Origin: Hanleya hanleyi
Taxonomy: Eukaryota > Mollusca > Polyplacophora > Lepidopleurida > Hanleyidae
Reading direction: 5' to 3'
DNA length: 64,000 bases
Assembly (NCBI GenBank): GCA_036873755.1
Contig: JAVTVY010016206.1
Span: 1-64,000, forward strand
The notes under the pieces are model-generated. The model was not told where the DNA came from. It worked only from the letters and a program-made list of their open reading frames with translations, and made no database searches. The position numbers and the translations under genes are program-made. The number at the start of each line of letters is the position of its first letter. The first letter of the stretch is position 1. This document shows positions 52,180-59,561 of this stretch, in pieces.

Positions 52180-52222
52180 AGTGAGTCAGTGAGTCAGTCA
52201 GTCAGTCAGTCAGTCAGTCAGT
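52180..52222. repeat. GTCA microsatellite
   Basis: About nine consecutive gtca/gtga units. Confidence 0.9.
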
Positions 52223-53459
52223 CCATCCGAATTCTTTCCTCGGCAAAATAAGGAGAACCGTTGACATTAGAACCTTGATTTTTGGCATGAACGTGCATTA
52301 GGGTATTGTTACCAGCAGGTTCTGAGCTGACCGAATTCTGATGAAAATTTGATTGATAATTATTTTTTTTATTATTTATTGATGGCTCAGCGAGTGCACT
52401 GTCGTGCCCATCGAGAACCATTGGCTGTATGTTTCACTGTATATATAACACAGTACAAAACCTGGTGGGATATGCCATCCGTAATTGTTTTGAGAGCTAG
52501 AGGTCACAGCAGTGTAGCTGGGTCACCCCCAATAGGCCTATAAACAGATCATAACTAACAGTCTGATAGGCTTGGGATTCGAGAAAGCAGTTAATACTGC
52601 CATGGTGTAATAATTAAATTGTTCTTAGAGGTCAGAGCAGGGGAGACAAAAATAAACAAATCTGTCTGGGAGTTAAAAAAATATCACAACAGATGGTACC
52701 GGTATTACATTAAACCATCGACAGTGCAGATTCTGTGAGTTCACATGTTGACGTCTTTACTAATTTATTAAAGTTCCAGGGGACATTTGAACAACTGCCG
52801 TTAACTTGAGACACACACTTTTGCTATATACACACATTTTTTGATTAAATGCTACATTATGGGAAACGAAATTAAACAGATATGTAATCAGTATTAAGAG
52901 GCTGTATTTAAGATGCTAAGTACAATCCTCAAATTCTACATTCATCAGATTGCCGATACCCAAAATGTATTGTCTCATATATCTAGATAACGTCGTGATG
53001 TAGAGATGCTATTTATTCGTCTTTGTACCGGTCATGCTCAGGAGAATGACATAGAATCATTATTATCTTGGGGCGAGAAGGTGTTGGTCTTGAGTTGAAT
53101 TACCGTACACTACATAAATGCTACCTTTCTACTATAGGACTATATATAAGAATTTGTTGTATTGTTGGAAAAATAATGTGATTCAAAAAGTTGTTTTGGT
53201 CCTGGACAAGAGCACTGAAAACCATTAAAGAGATGTAAATGTATTTTCACACGTAAAGCCTGAAATCTACTGAACTTTTTATTATTTAATGTTCTGAGCT
53301 CACCTACTTTTGATGAAAATCACTGTTGATTCTGACTTGGGCAGTTCCGATCTTAATATAGGCAGGATTTCAACTGGGGGTGGGGATTTCCAATAGTTCA
53401 GTTCGCGTCGGAGTCCTAATGCCTACCCTACTTCGTAGGTCCTGTGACGTTAGTCACAC

Positions 53460-53955
53460 TGCTCATGTAATTTATTGTGTATATGAATATAACACAATGA
53501 AGTGTACTCCCACTCTGCTATATCTACCCATTGTATGTTTTATTTATGGACAAAAATATACTCTGTATATACAAATGCCACTCATGGATAGAAAGTGCAT
53601 TCTATAGATAATGAGGAAACGGACACAGGAATGAAACACTTCACATGTTTAGCTGCACTTAAGGCTTTTTCTCCTAGAGTTGTTTACTTGGCATTTGAAA
53701 AATGTGCAACAGAAATATCTGAAAATAGATAAAGAGGGAAGATTATCATTTCTGTTTCTTCATCAACCGCTGTCTTCACTCATTTCTGCATTATGGAGAT
53801 AATGCACTTTCTTTTTGTGAGCGCCATTGGTATATACACAATATAGGCCCCTATGTATATTTTTTCCATGAATAAAACATACCATGGTTGAATATAGTGC
53901 AAAGATGAATTACCCTTCCATGTGTTATATTCATATACACAATAAATTGTAACTT
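53460..53955. repeat. Internal inverted repeat, arms of about 160 bp
   Basis: 'tttattgtgtatatgaatat' near 53470 pairs with its reverse complement near 53930. 'gtatgttttatttatgga' pairs with 'tccatgaataaaacatac'. The outer part near 53600 ('gaaagtgcatt') pairs with 'aatgcactttc' near 53800. Arms are imperfect. Confidence 0.75.
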
Positions 53956-54068
53956 CATATGAATAAATGAACAAAACCACTGGTGGACATTTTTGTTTAC
54001 TCACCCTGTATACACCGAGAGTAGTGTATATAGAGCACTTAAAGCCGCCGTTCACCCGGATGTAACTA

Positions 54069-54076
54069 TGACGTCA
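54069..54076. promoter_or_regulatory. CRE-like palindrome TGACGTCA
   Basis: Perfect 8-bp CREB/ATF core near the presumed left end of the element. A second copy lies at 55589-55596. Two inverted CCAAT boxes (gattgg at 54105 and 54138) follow. Confidence 0.5.
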
Positions 54077-54150
54077 CAACTGGATGGTTTGTAACGAGGC
54101 TTTTGATTGGTTGAATTGTAAGTGTGAGGTTGAATTTGATTGGTTGAGGT

Positions 54151-54211
54151 GTCGTCCCTGTTGTAAAGCAAGATGGTGGGTGTCGGCCCTGTTGTAAAGC
54201 AAGATGGCGGC
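54151..54211. promoter_or_regulatory. Two-unit 31-bp repeat carrying YY1-like motifs
   Basis: 'ccctgttgtaaagcaagatgg' type units are repeated with a 31-bp period. The second ends in AAGATGGCGGC (54201-54211), the consensus YY1 site. The first has one mismatch. Confidence 0.55.
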
Positions 54212-54267
54212 GTGGTTCGGGCATGTTCGGGCAAAAAAAAAGTTCCGGCAAAAAAAAAAAAAAAAAA

Positions 54268-54340
54268 ATGTATTCATGCGCGGTGATGCGGTTTGGCCGT
54301 GGTTTTGGCGGTGATTCGGTCTCGGGAAAAGCTTCCGCGG
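54268..54340 (+). repeat. Direct repeat flanking the 152-bp array, left copy
   Basis: 'atgtattcatgcgcggtgat' and 'ggcggtgattcggtctcggg' followed by 'aaaagcttcc' recur at 55871-55933 with a small indel and a few substitutions. Confidence 0.75.
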
Positions 54341-54370
54341 AGAAAAAGTAGTCCCTAGATAAAATGGTCC

Positions 54371-55380
54371 GATGGGGTCGAGTGAGGTATCAAAGTGAAG
54401 GTTAGGTGAAGGAGCATCTAATGGGCTGGGTGTGGGGTTGAAATATCGTCATTCTGCGCATGCGCGGCGGCCGAAGGGTATGAAAATAGCCTTTTTGGAG
54501 CTAGGGGAGCCCCTAAGGGTCCGATGGGGTCGAGTGAGGTATCAAATTGAAGGTTAGGTGAAGGGGCATCTGATGGGCTGGGCGCGGGGTTGAACTATCG
54601 GCATTCTGCGCATGCGCGGAGGCCAAAGGGTATGAAAATAGCCTTTTTGGAGCTAGGAGATTGACTACTGGTCCAGTGGGGTCGAGTGAGGTATCGATGT
54701 GAAGCATTCGTGAAGGGGCATCTGATGGGCTGGGTGTGGGGTTGAAATATCGGCATTCTGCGCATGCGCGGTGGCCCAAGGGTATGGAAATAGCGGTTTT
54801 GGAGCTAGGGGAGTCCCTAATGGGCCAATGGAGTCGTATGAGGTATCAAAGTGAAGCATTTGTGAAGGGGCATCTGATGGACTGGGTGTGGGGTTGAACT
54901 ATCGGCATTCTGCGCATGCGTGGTGGCCCAAGGGTATGGAAATAGCCGTGTTGGAGCTAGGGGAGCCCGTAATGGACCAATGGGGTCGAGTGAGGTATCA
55001 AAGTGAAGCATTCGTGAAGGGGCATCTGATGGGCTGGATATGGGGTTGAACTATCGGCATTCTGCGCATGCGCGGTGGCCCAAGGGTATGGAAATAGCCG
55101 TGTTGGGAGCTAGGGCAGCCCCTAATGGACCAATGGGGTCGAGTGAGGTATCAAAGTGAAGCTTATGTGAAGGGGCATCTGATGGGCTGGGTGTGGGGTT
55201 GAACTATCGGCATTCTGCGCATGCGCGGTGGCCCAAGTGTATGAAAATAGCCGTGTTGGGATGTAGGGGAGCCCCTAATGCACCAATGGGGTCGAGTGAG
55301 GTATCTAAGTGAAGCATTCGTGAAGGGGCATCTGATGGGTTGGGTGTGCGGTAGGAATATCATTCTGCGCATGCGCAGAT
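54371..55380. repeat. Tandem array, seven units of 152-153 bp
   Basis: The anchor gtcgagtgaggtatc occurs at 54377, 54529, 54681, 54833 (gtcgtatgaggtatc), 54985, 55138 and 55291. The spacing is 152 bp, then 153 bp for the last two. Each unit contains the palindromic core tgcgcatgcgc near its end (54455, 54607, 54759, 54911, 55063, 55216, 55366), an NRF-1-type site. The fourth has one change. The reverse frames through the array (Pro/His-rich, about 64-88 codons) are repeat artefacts. This is a candidate regulatory or origin region of the element. Confidence 0.9.
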
Positions 55381-55393
55381 GCAATACGGAGGT

Positions 55394-55462
55394 CTCGTCC
55401 AATCAGAAGCGAGTATTTCAAATCCGTCCCAGAGCGCTCGTCCAATCAGAAGCGAGTATTTT
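55394..55462. promoter_or_regulatory. Duplicated CCAAT box (NF-Y type)
   Basis: The 25-bp unit ctcgtccaatcagaagcgag plus 'tattt' occurs at 55394 and 55437. Each holds the CCAATCAG core. Confidence 0.55.
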
Positions 55463-55488
55463 GACCCGGTGCATTATGGGACATATCC

Positions 55489-55520
55489 AAGATGGCGGCA
55501 CGTATGTTCAAGATGGCGGC
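55489..55520. promoter_or_regulatory. Two YY1-like motifs
   Basis: AAGATGGCGGC at 55489-55499 and 55510-55520 matches the YY1 consensus in full. A duplicated 'gtgtcgaaaactgg' follows at about 55530 and 55568. Confidence 0.55.
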
Positions 55521-55588
55521 ACATCCGGTGTCGAAAACTGGCCATTTTGTCGGATGTGGTCACTCAGTGTCGAAAACTGGACCCTGTA

Positions 55589-55605
55589 TGACGTCACTTC
55601 CGGGT
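55589..55605. promoter_or_regulatory. CRE-like plus ETS-like site
   Basis: TGACGTCA (55589-55596) runs straight into cacttccgg, an ETS/GABP core. This pairing is typical of CpG-rich animal promoters. Confidence 0.5.
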
Positions 55606-55682
55606 TTTTCACTAAAAACTACCTCCAAACATAGAAGAGTTCCTAATGTTTCCTCTTAGACGTCCGTATGTTCAATCGCCGG

Positions 55683-55810
55683 TGTGTTTTGTGTTTTCCC
55701 GCCCCGCCCCAGCGCCCCGCAGCGCGAGCGCGCGCGCGAGTTCTCCGGAAGTGCGCGTCATCCCCGGCAGTGCGCGCGCGGACGCGGGTCAAAAGGTCAA
55801 AGGGTCACCT
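55683..55810. promoter_or_regulatory. CpG-rich block with GC box and nuclear-receptor-like repeat
   Basis: It contains 'cccgccccgcccc' (Sp1-type), 'ccggaagtgcg' (ETS-type), alternating cg tracts, and aggtca-aa-gggtca at 55794-55807, a direct repeat with a 2-bp spacer resembling a nuclear-receptor element. Function is inferred from motifs only. A 70-codon frame here is not called as a gene. Confidence 0.45.
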
Positions 55811-55870
55811 CCAGGTCAGACGGTCCAATGTCCAATGAGACAATGTTGCGAGGTGTGAGTGAGTGCAAGA

Positions 55871-55933
55871 ATGTATTCATCCGCGGTGATGCAGTCATGT
55901 CTGGCGGTGATTCGGTCTCGGGAAAAAGCTTCC
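55871..55933 (+). repeat. Direct repeat flanking the 152-bp array, right copy
   Basis: Partner of 54268-54340. The two copies are 1.6 kb apart and enclose the tandem array. Confidence 0.75.
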
Positions 55934-56104
55934 TTGCCCAATGCCTACGGACTTTACCGAAGATACACGGACTTTAACGAAAAGACACGGACGTACACGA
56001 AAAGACGCGAAGGTGAACGCCATTGTGGGAAACCTCCCACAGACAGGTCAGTACATGCATTTCTATGTTGTTCACGCATAATAAAAGGATTGATCTGTAA
56101 TCTG

Positions 56105-56130
56105 TGTTGTTGTTGTTGTTGTTGTTGTTG
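56105..56130. repeat. TTG microsatellite
   Basis: (ttg)n run upstream of the first gene. Confidence 0.85.
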
Positions 56131-56201
56131 CTCCCTTTTTTTGGACTAACCCATCAGAATAGTACGTATCACGGACTATACCCGTAGAGCTACATCTGGT
56201 C

Positions 56202-56208
56202 TATAAAA
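56202..56208 (+). promoter_or_regulatory. TATA box of the first element gene
   Basis: TATAAAA lies 47 nt before the ATG at 56249. Transcription starting about 30 nt downstream would skip the earlier in-frame ATG at 56210, which supports the 56249 start. Confidence 0.6.
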
Positions 56209-56248
56209 CATGTCCCTCTGGATCCCACACCTTCATTTCTACAGAGCC

Positions 56249-56575
56249 ATGGCGGAGACCCAGCCCCATGCGACTCGCATTTTACAGTATGCCACCGTGG
56301 TGAATTCATTCACGGGTTACCGAGCAGTGGTCCGGTCCATGTTTGCAGATGGCGACGACAACGAGGGACGACGCCAGATCCTGAACGAGTTCACAGAAGC
56401 GGTCCTCCACAGAGTGCACTCGATGGAGAGGCGTGCCATCACTCACCACTACTGGACTATGACAGCCATCCTTGATGCTCGGGCTATGGACCACGAGCGC
56501 TCACGCCGCAACCAGCACCGGCTGGTTGGCCTCATACTAGTCTGTGCCCTATTCACCCTGGCGCTGTGGTATTGA
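56249..56575 (+). CDS. Small tail-anchored helical protein, function unknown
   Basis: A 108-residue protein. I place the start at 56249 because the ATG is in a strong context (gccATGG) and lies downstream of the expected start of transcription from the TATA box at 56202. An in-frame ATG at 56210 would add 13 residues. The body (residues 5-85) is predicted to be mostly helical and charged, with many Arg and His residues. Residues 92-108 (LVGLILVCALFTLALWY) form a C-terminal hydrophobic segment right before the stop, the layout of a tail-anchored membrane protein. It is the first gene after the regulatory end of the element. I do not recognise the family. The size and tail anchor could fit a Bcl-2-like or other membrane-acting accessory protein, but I see no signature motif for that. 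Confidence 0.7.
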   Translation: MAETQPHATRILQYATVVNSFTGYRAVVRSMFADGDDNEGRRQILNEFTEAVLHRVHSMERRAITHHYWTMTAILDARAMDHERSRRNQHRLVGLILVCALFTLALWY

Positions 56576-56578
56576 CAC

Positions 56579-56586
56579 TATAAATA
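56579..56586 (+). promoter_or_regulatory. TATA box of the first PC4-like gene
   Basis: TATAAATA lies 3 nt after the preceding stop codon and 59 nt before the ATG at 56638. Confidence 0.6.
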
Positions 56587-56637
56587 CCAGGGTCAGACAG
56601 AGTGTGTGTCATTCACCGTTCGACATTTGGACCAAGC

Positions 56638-57096
56638 ATGTCATCCGTCCTACGAGCCATCCTCCCCCTTACACCTTACCAGGTGGGATTATACGTTTAT
56701 GAAGATTATGTGACTCTGGTGGAAGATAGTGGCGGGGATTGGAGGGCGTCCCCTGAGACTTTATCGAATACGGTGACACTACAGCGTGATGGGTGGACTA
56801 AGTTTAAACGGGTGTTGAGCGGAGAGTTAGACGGACACCTGATCCACCTGGACAAGGCCAACTACGTATACCATACTGCGCTCTACCCACGGGTGGGACG
56901 CTACCAAGAGCCGGCTCGAAGTTTCCTCCTAACTCCCTCTCTGTGGTCAGCCTTGGAGAAAATAGGCCCTCTGGTGGACCAGTTATTTATACCCGACGAT
57001 CGATCACCCCACCAATTGGCATGGGCTCATGCTATCGAACACGCACTAGATGAACCTAATGAAAAAAAGCGGATGGAGAAAATACTATATGTATAG
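56638..57096 (+). CDS. PC4-like duplicated-domain protein, paralogue 1
   Basis: A 152-residue protein. The ATG at 56638 is the first in frame. It appears to be built of two related halves. Half 1 (about residues 16-70) has a strand-rich segment followed by VTLQRDGWTKFKRVL. Half 2 (about 76-118) ends in FLLTPSLWSALEKIGPLVDQL. Each half has the pattern 'hydrophobic-T/L-x-x-x-W-x-x-h-K/E...' that resembles the strand-helix end of the PC4 (p15 transcription coactivator) single-stranded DNA binding fold. The fold match is inference by eye. Residues 52-66 (GWTKFKRVLSGELDG) are identical in the neighbour at 57372, so the two genes are duplicates. A role in DNA binding or in transcription or replication of the element is plausible but untested. 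The reading frame is intact. Confidence 0.7.
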   Translation: MSSVLRAILPLTPYQVGLYVYEDYVTLVEDSGGDWRASPETLSNTVTLQRDGWTKFKRVLSGELDGHLIHLDKANYVYHTALYPRVGRYQEPARSFLLTPSLWSALEKIGPLVDQLFIPDDRSPHQLAWAHAIEHALDEPNEKKRMEKILYV

Positions 57097-57113
57097 AATG
57101 CGCAGAGGCTGGA

Positions 57114-57299
57114 ATGACAGTGTCACCTGATGAAGCCACCCACACACACATGACGGGCCAGAACGATGAAGAAGAAGACAAAATCCGTGATGAAGCCGCG
57201 GGGCCAATGGCTGAACCCCATGAACAACTACATGAACCCGACGACGATGCCATTGATTACCCGGCTAGACTCAGTCAGCCCAATGACATGACCACCTGA
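57114..57299 (+). CDS. Possible small acidic protein
   Basis: A 61-codon frame starting with ATG 18 nt after the preceding stop. The product is highly acidic (QNDEEEDKIRDE near residues 16-27, then EPDDDAIDY) and has no membrane segment or known motif. It has no TATA box of its own. Both this stretch and the C-terminus of the next gene are polar and charged, so it may be the relic of a C-terminal tail of the upstream gene. Weak support as a separate gene. Confidence 0.3.
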   Translation: MTVSPDEATHTHMTGQNDEEEDKIRDEAAGPMAEPHEQLHEPDDDAIDYPARLSQPNDMTT

Positions 57300-57325
57300 T
57301 CCTTTGATCTCATGGGGTTCTCCCT

Positions 57326-57333
57326 ATAAATAC
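57326..57333 (+). promoter_or_regulatory. TATA box of the second PC4-like gene
   Basis: TATAAATA, 46 nt before the ATG at 57372. Confidence 0.6.
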
Positions 57334-57371
57334 GAGAGACAGTGAAATCTGGTACCATTCACGTACTGACC

Positions 57372-57836
57372 ATGACGGAGCATATAGTACTGGCGTATTT
57401 CAGCTTGACCCCCGAGGTTTTCCTGCACGTGTATGCGGATAAGGTCGATATCATGGAGGAGGTGGTGGGAGACACGGACCCTACACAACCGTGCCCGGCT
57501 CACATTCGTCTGTCCCGGGAGGGCTGGACCAAATTCAAACGGGTGTTGTCTGGTGAACTGGACGGCGACCTCATCCACTTGTGTCACGATGTGTACATCC
57601 GACGCGGCCCTTTCTTTGCTCAATTGGCTCGGCTAGATGGAGGTACAGTGCATTTTACCCTTCACCCTGATCTATGGTCTGCATTGGAAGATGCCGTGGT
57701 GGATGTGGATGAAGTGCTTATCAAGCGGTCATCAGACGAGTTGGACTGGTCATTGACCATGGCCACTGTGGAAGTCCACGAAGAAAATCAGAAAGAAACT
57801 CAGGCCCAAGATATACCTGTTATAAATAAACGATAG
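57372..57836 (+). CDS. PC4-like duplicated-domain protein, paralogue 2
   Basis: A 154-residue protein beginning at ATG 57372 in the context gaccATGac. It has the same two-part design as the gene at 56638. Half 1 (about 15-70) ends with IRLSREGWTKFKRVLSGELD. Half 2 (about 84-117) ends with VHFTLHPDLWSALEDAVVDV. The order of conserved residues, especially W and the following K/E-rich helix, resembles the PC4 C-terminal fold. This is a by-eye comparison. The C-terminal 25 residues are polar and unlike paralogue 1. Intact frame. The two genes are adjacent and differ enough to suggest an old duplication inside the element lineage. Possible role: binding single-stranded DNA during protein-primed replication, or transcription control. 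Confidence 0.7.
   Translation: MTEHIVLAYFSLTPEVFLHVYADKVDIMEEVVGDTDPTQPCPAHIRLSREGWTKFKRVLSGELDGDLIHLCHDVYIRRGPFFAQLARLDGGTVHFTLHPDLWSALEDAVVDVDEVLIKRSSDELDWSLTMATVEVHEENQKETQAQDIPVINKR
57821..57829 (+). promoter_or_regulatory. TATA box of the integrase gene
   Basis: TATAAATAA lies inside the last codons of the preceding gene and 44 nt before the integrase ATG. The same bases encode protein and may drive the next transcript. It also contains an AATAAA hexamer (57824-57829), which could act as a polyadenylation signal. Confidence 0.6.
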
Positions 57837-57864
57837 AGCCAGGGTCCATCATCATTTTGTCACC

Positions 57865-58938
57865 ATGAAGCGCTGGGAGAAGGTGTTGGATAACTTATAC
57901 TACAGTCCCGACAGTCCGGCAGCCTATAGTGCATTGTCGGCTCTCTATCGAGCGGCCAAACCCCAGGGGGTACAACGTGCCCAAGTCCGAGATTGGTTAA
58001 GAAGACAAGACACCTATACCCTACATCGATCTGTCCGTCGCCATTTTCTACGGAACCGGGTCATCGTGGGAGGAATAGATGCCCAGTGGCAAGCGGATTT
58101 GGTGGATATGAGCGCCTTTGCCAAACACAACGATGAGAATCGGTATATCTTGACGTGCATCGATATCCTATCCAAGTATGCGTGGGTGGTACCCATCCGG
58201 ACGAAAACGGGGGCAAATCTCATAGCGGCGTTCAAAGACATCTTCAAGACCGGGCGCAAACCTTTGTATTTGCAAACCGACGAAGGCACGGAATTCCTCA
58301 ACAGACCGTTCCAAGCCTTTCTCAAGAAACAGAAGGTGTTTTTCTTCCATACGTACAACGAGACCAAGGCTTCCGTGGTGGAGAGGTTCAACAGGACATT
58401 CAAAGGCCGCATGTATAAATATTTCACCTATAAGAATACAAGGCGGTACATCGATGTTCTCCCGAAACTGGTGAGGGGTTACAATCGAGCCTATCATCGA
58501 AGTATAGAGAGAGCCCCCATTACCGTGACCCAACGCAATGAAGCCCAAGTCCGGCGTGTCTTGTACCCCAGGCCATCGCAGCGAACGACGAAGGCGGTGT
58601 ACAAGGTCGGGGACCCTGTACGGATCAGTAAAGTCAAGGGCAAGTTCGAGAAAAGTTACTTGCCCAACTGGAGCGATGAGCACTTCCTGATTAAACGGCG
58701 CCTACCCCGACAGCGGCGAGTCTATGAACTGGAAGATCTCCAAGGGGAAACGTTGCTGGGGACGTTTTACGACACGGAATTACAGCCTGTTGTAAAAACA
58801 CAGCAAGACTACTACACGGTGGAGCAGATTTTGAAAACGGAACGTCGACGTGGCAAACTGTTTCATTTCGTGAAATGGCAAGGCTGGCCCAGTTCCTTCA
58901 ATTCCTGGGTCGCGGCCAACCAGGTGAAACGACTATAA
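57865..58938 (+). CDS. Polinton integrase (DDE) with C-terminal chromodomain
   Basis: A 357-residue retroviral-type integrase that would join the element DNA to host chromosomes. The ATG has a good context (caccATGa). Residues 18-55 form a small helical N-terminal part with the pattern typical of this family. The catalytic core has D78 in QADLVD, D139 in LQTDEGTEF and E173 in SVVERFNRTF, so D and E are separated by 33 residues. All three are present. Residues 205-225 carry the usual 'YNRAYHRS' motif. The C-terminus (about 314-352) is a chromodomain, YTVEQIL...FVKWQGWPSSFNSW, with the aromatic residues that bind methylated histone tails. It likely biases integration toward particular chromatin. 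The frame is intact, which suggests a recently active copy. The position near the left end fits Polinton gene order. Confidence 0.95.
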   Translation: MKRWEKVLDNLYYSPDSPAAYSALSALYRAAKPQGVQRAQVRDWLRRQDTYTLHRSVRRHFLRNRVIVGGIDAQWQADLVDMSAFAKHNDENRYILTCIDILSKYAWVVPIRTKTGANLIAAFKDIFKTGRKPLYLQTDEGTEFLNRPFQAFLKKQKVFFFHTYNETKASVVERFNRTFKGRMYKYFTYKNTRRYIDVLPKLVRGYNRAYHRSIERAPITVTQRNEAQVRRVLYPRPSQRTTKAVYKVGDPVRISKVKGKFEKSYLPNWSDEHFLIKRRLPRQRRVYELEDLQGETLLGTFYDTELQPVVKTQQDYYTVEQILKTERRRGKLFHFVKWQGWPSSFNSWVAANQVKRL

Positions 58939-58940
58939 AA
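58934..58940 (+). promoter_or_regulatory. TATA box overlapping the integrase stop codon
   Basis: TATAAAA overlaps the integrase stop (TAA at 58936-58938) and lies 55 nt before the ATG at 58989. Confidence 0.6.
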
Positions 58941-58988
58941 CCAGACACCACTGCCGTCCTCCTTCATTCCACATCCGACCACAGTGCT

Positions 58989-59561
58989 ATGGACCAACAG
59001 CAGCTGCCTCCGAAGACAGCGTCTCGCAAAACGCGCAAAGCGCAAGTGGTCTTTGGGGTGCTATTGCTAACCCTGCTGAGTGTGTTGTACGGAGGTGTGT
59101 TTTACGACGTAGCCTATGTCAGCACGTTACTTAACCAACTGAGAACACCAGGCACCAGCGAAACGGGTCTACAGAGAGCACCAGTCGTATCGAGCCCAGT
59201 CACCACCACCACCACCACACCCCGCGTACAAGCCACGTCGAGCTCTACACCTACACCAAGTACACCTACTACGTCTCAAGACCCACCGGATTTCATCCCT
59301 CACAGTGAACCGACCACCCACGTTGTACCCACCCCCAGCACCATCTCTGAACGTGAACAGACAACGACGACCGACGTTGTACCCACCACCACTCCAGTTC
59401 ACTCGTACGAAATTTACAAGAGCGGGTTACCACGACAACGGATAGACCTCAAACCATGGACCCTCGGTGGCAGCATCCCTTCACCTGCGTCATCGCAGGA
59501 CCGACGGGCTCCGGCAAAACGCACTTCGTCAGGAAGCTCCTTCAACACGCCGACAGCATGA
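58989..59561 (+). CDS. Membrane protein with Thr/Pro-rich stalk, function unknown
   Basis: A 190-residue protein from the ATG at 58989. The frame is open further upstream into the integrase gene, but that part would precede the TATA box. Residues 1-18 are basic and polar. Residues 19-44 are hydrophobic (VVFGVLLLTLLSVLYGGVFY) and form a single membrane segment or signal anchor. Residues 62-138 are rich in Thr, Pro and Ser, including a run of six Thr, like a mucin stalk open to O-glycosylation. The end is basic and Ser-rich. The topology suggests a type II surface or virion membrane protein with an extended stalk, but no binding or fusion domain is recognisable. Its last 106 bases overlap the ATPase gene in another frame. 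No known family recognised. Confidence 0.65.
   Translation: MDQQQLPPKTASRKTRKAQVVFGVLLLTLLSVLYGGVFYDVAYVSTLLNQLRTPGTSETGLQRAPVVSSPVTTTTTTPRVQATSSSTPTPSTPTTSQDPPDFIPHSEPTTHVVPTPSTISEREQTTTTDVVPTTTPVHSYEIYKSGLPRQRIDLKPWTLGGSIPSPASSQDRRAPAKRTSSGSSFNTPTA

Larger units (their letters stand above)
52090..54008. mobile_element. 1.9-kb mariner-like non-autonomous element
   Basis: The ends are inverted: cagggtgagtaaaaaaagtc at 52090 and gtttactcaccctg ending at 54008, followed inward by 'cacc' and 'ggtgg'. TA is present directly outside both ends (52088-52089 and 54009-54010). No transposase frame with a DDE/D motif is visible. Inside are a (GTCA)n run at 52180-52222 and an internal inverted repeat (53460-53625 against 53785-53955). 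It abuts the Polinton region. Confidence 0.75.

Noticed and set aside
54371..55380. CRISPR-like array
   Set aside because: Units are 152-153 bp and repeat over their whole length. There are no short repeats with unique spacers, and the context is an animal mobile element.
54513..55402. Series of Pro/His-rich minus-strand frames
   Set aside because: They recur with the 152-bp period and so are products of the tandem repeat, not genes.
55278..55634. 118-codon plus-strand frame
   Set aside because: Runs through the last array unit and duplicated promoter motifs, so it is not independent coding sequence.
58168..58683. 171-codon minus-strand frame and 58014-58427 minus-strand frame
   Set aside because: Antisense to the integrase core. 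No motif.
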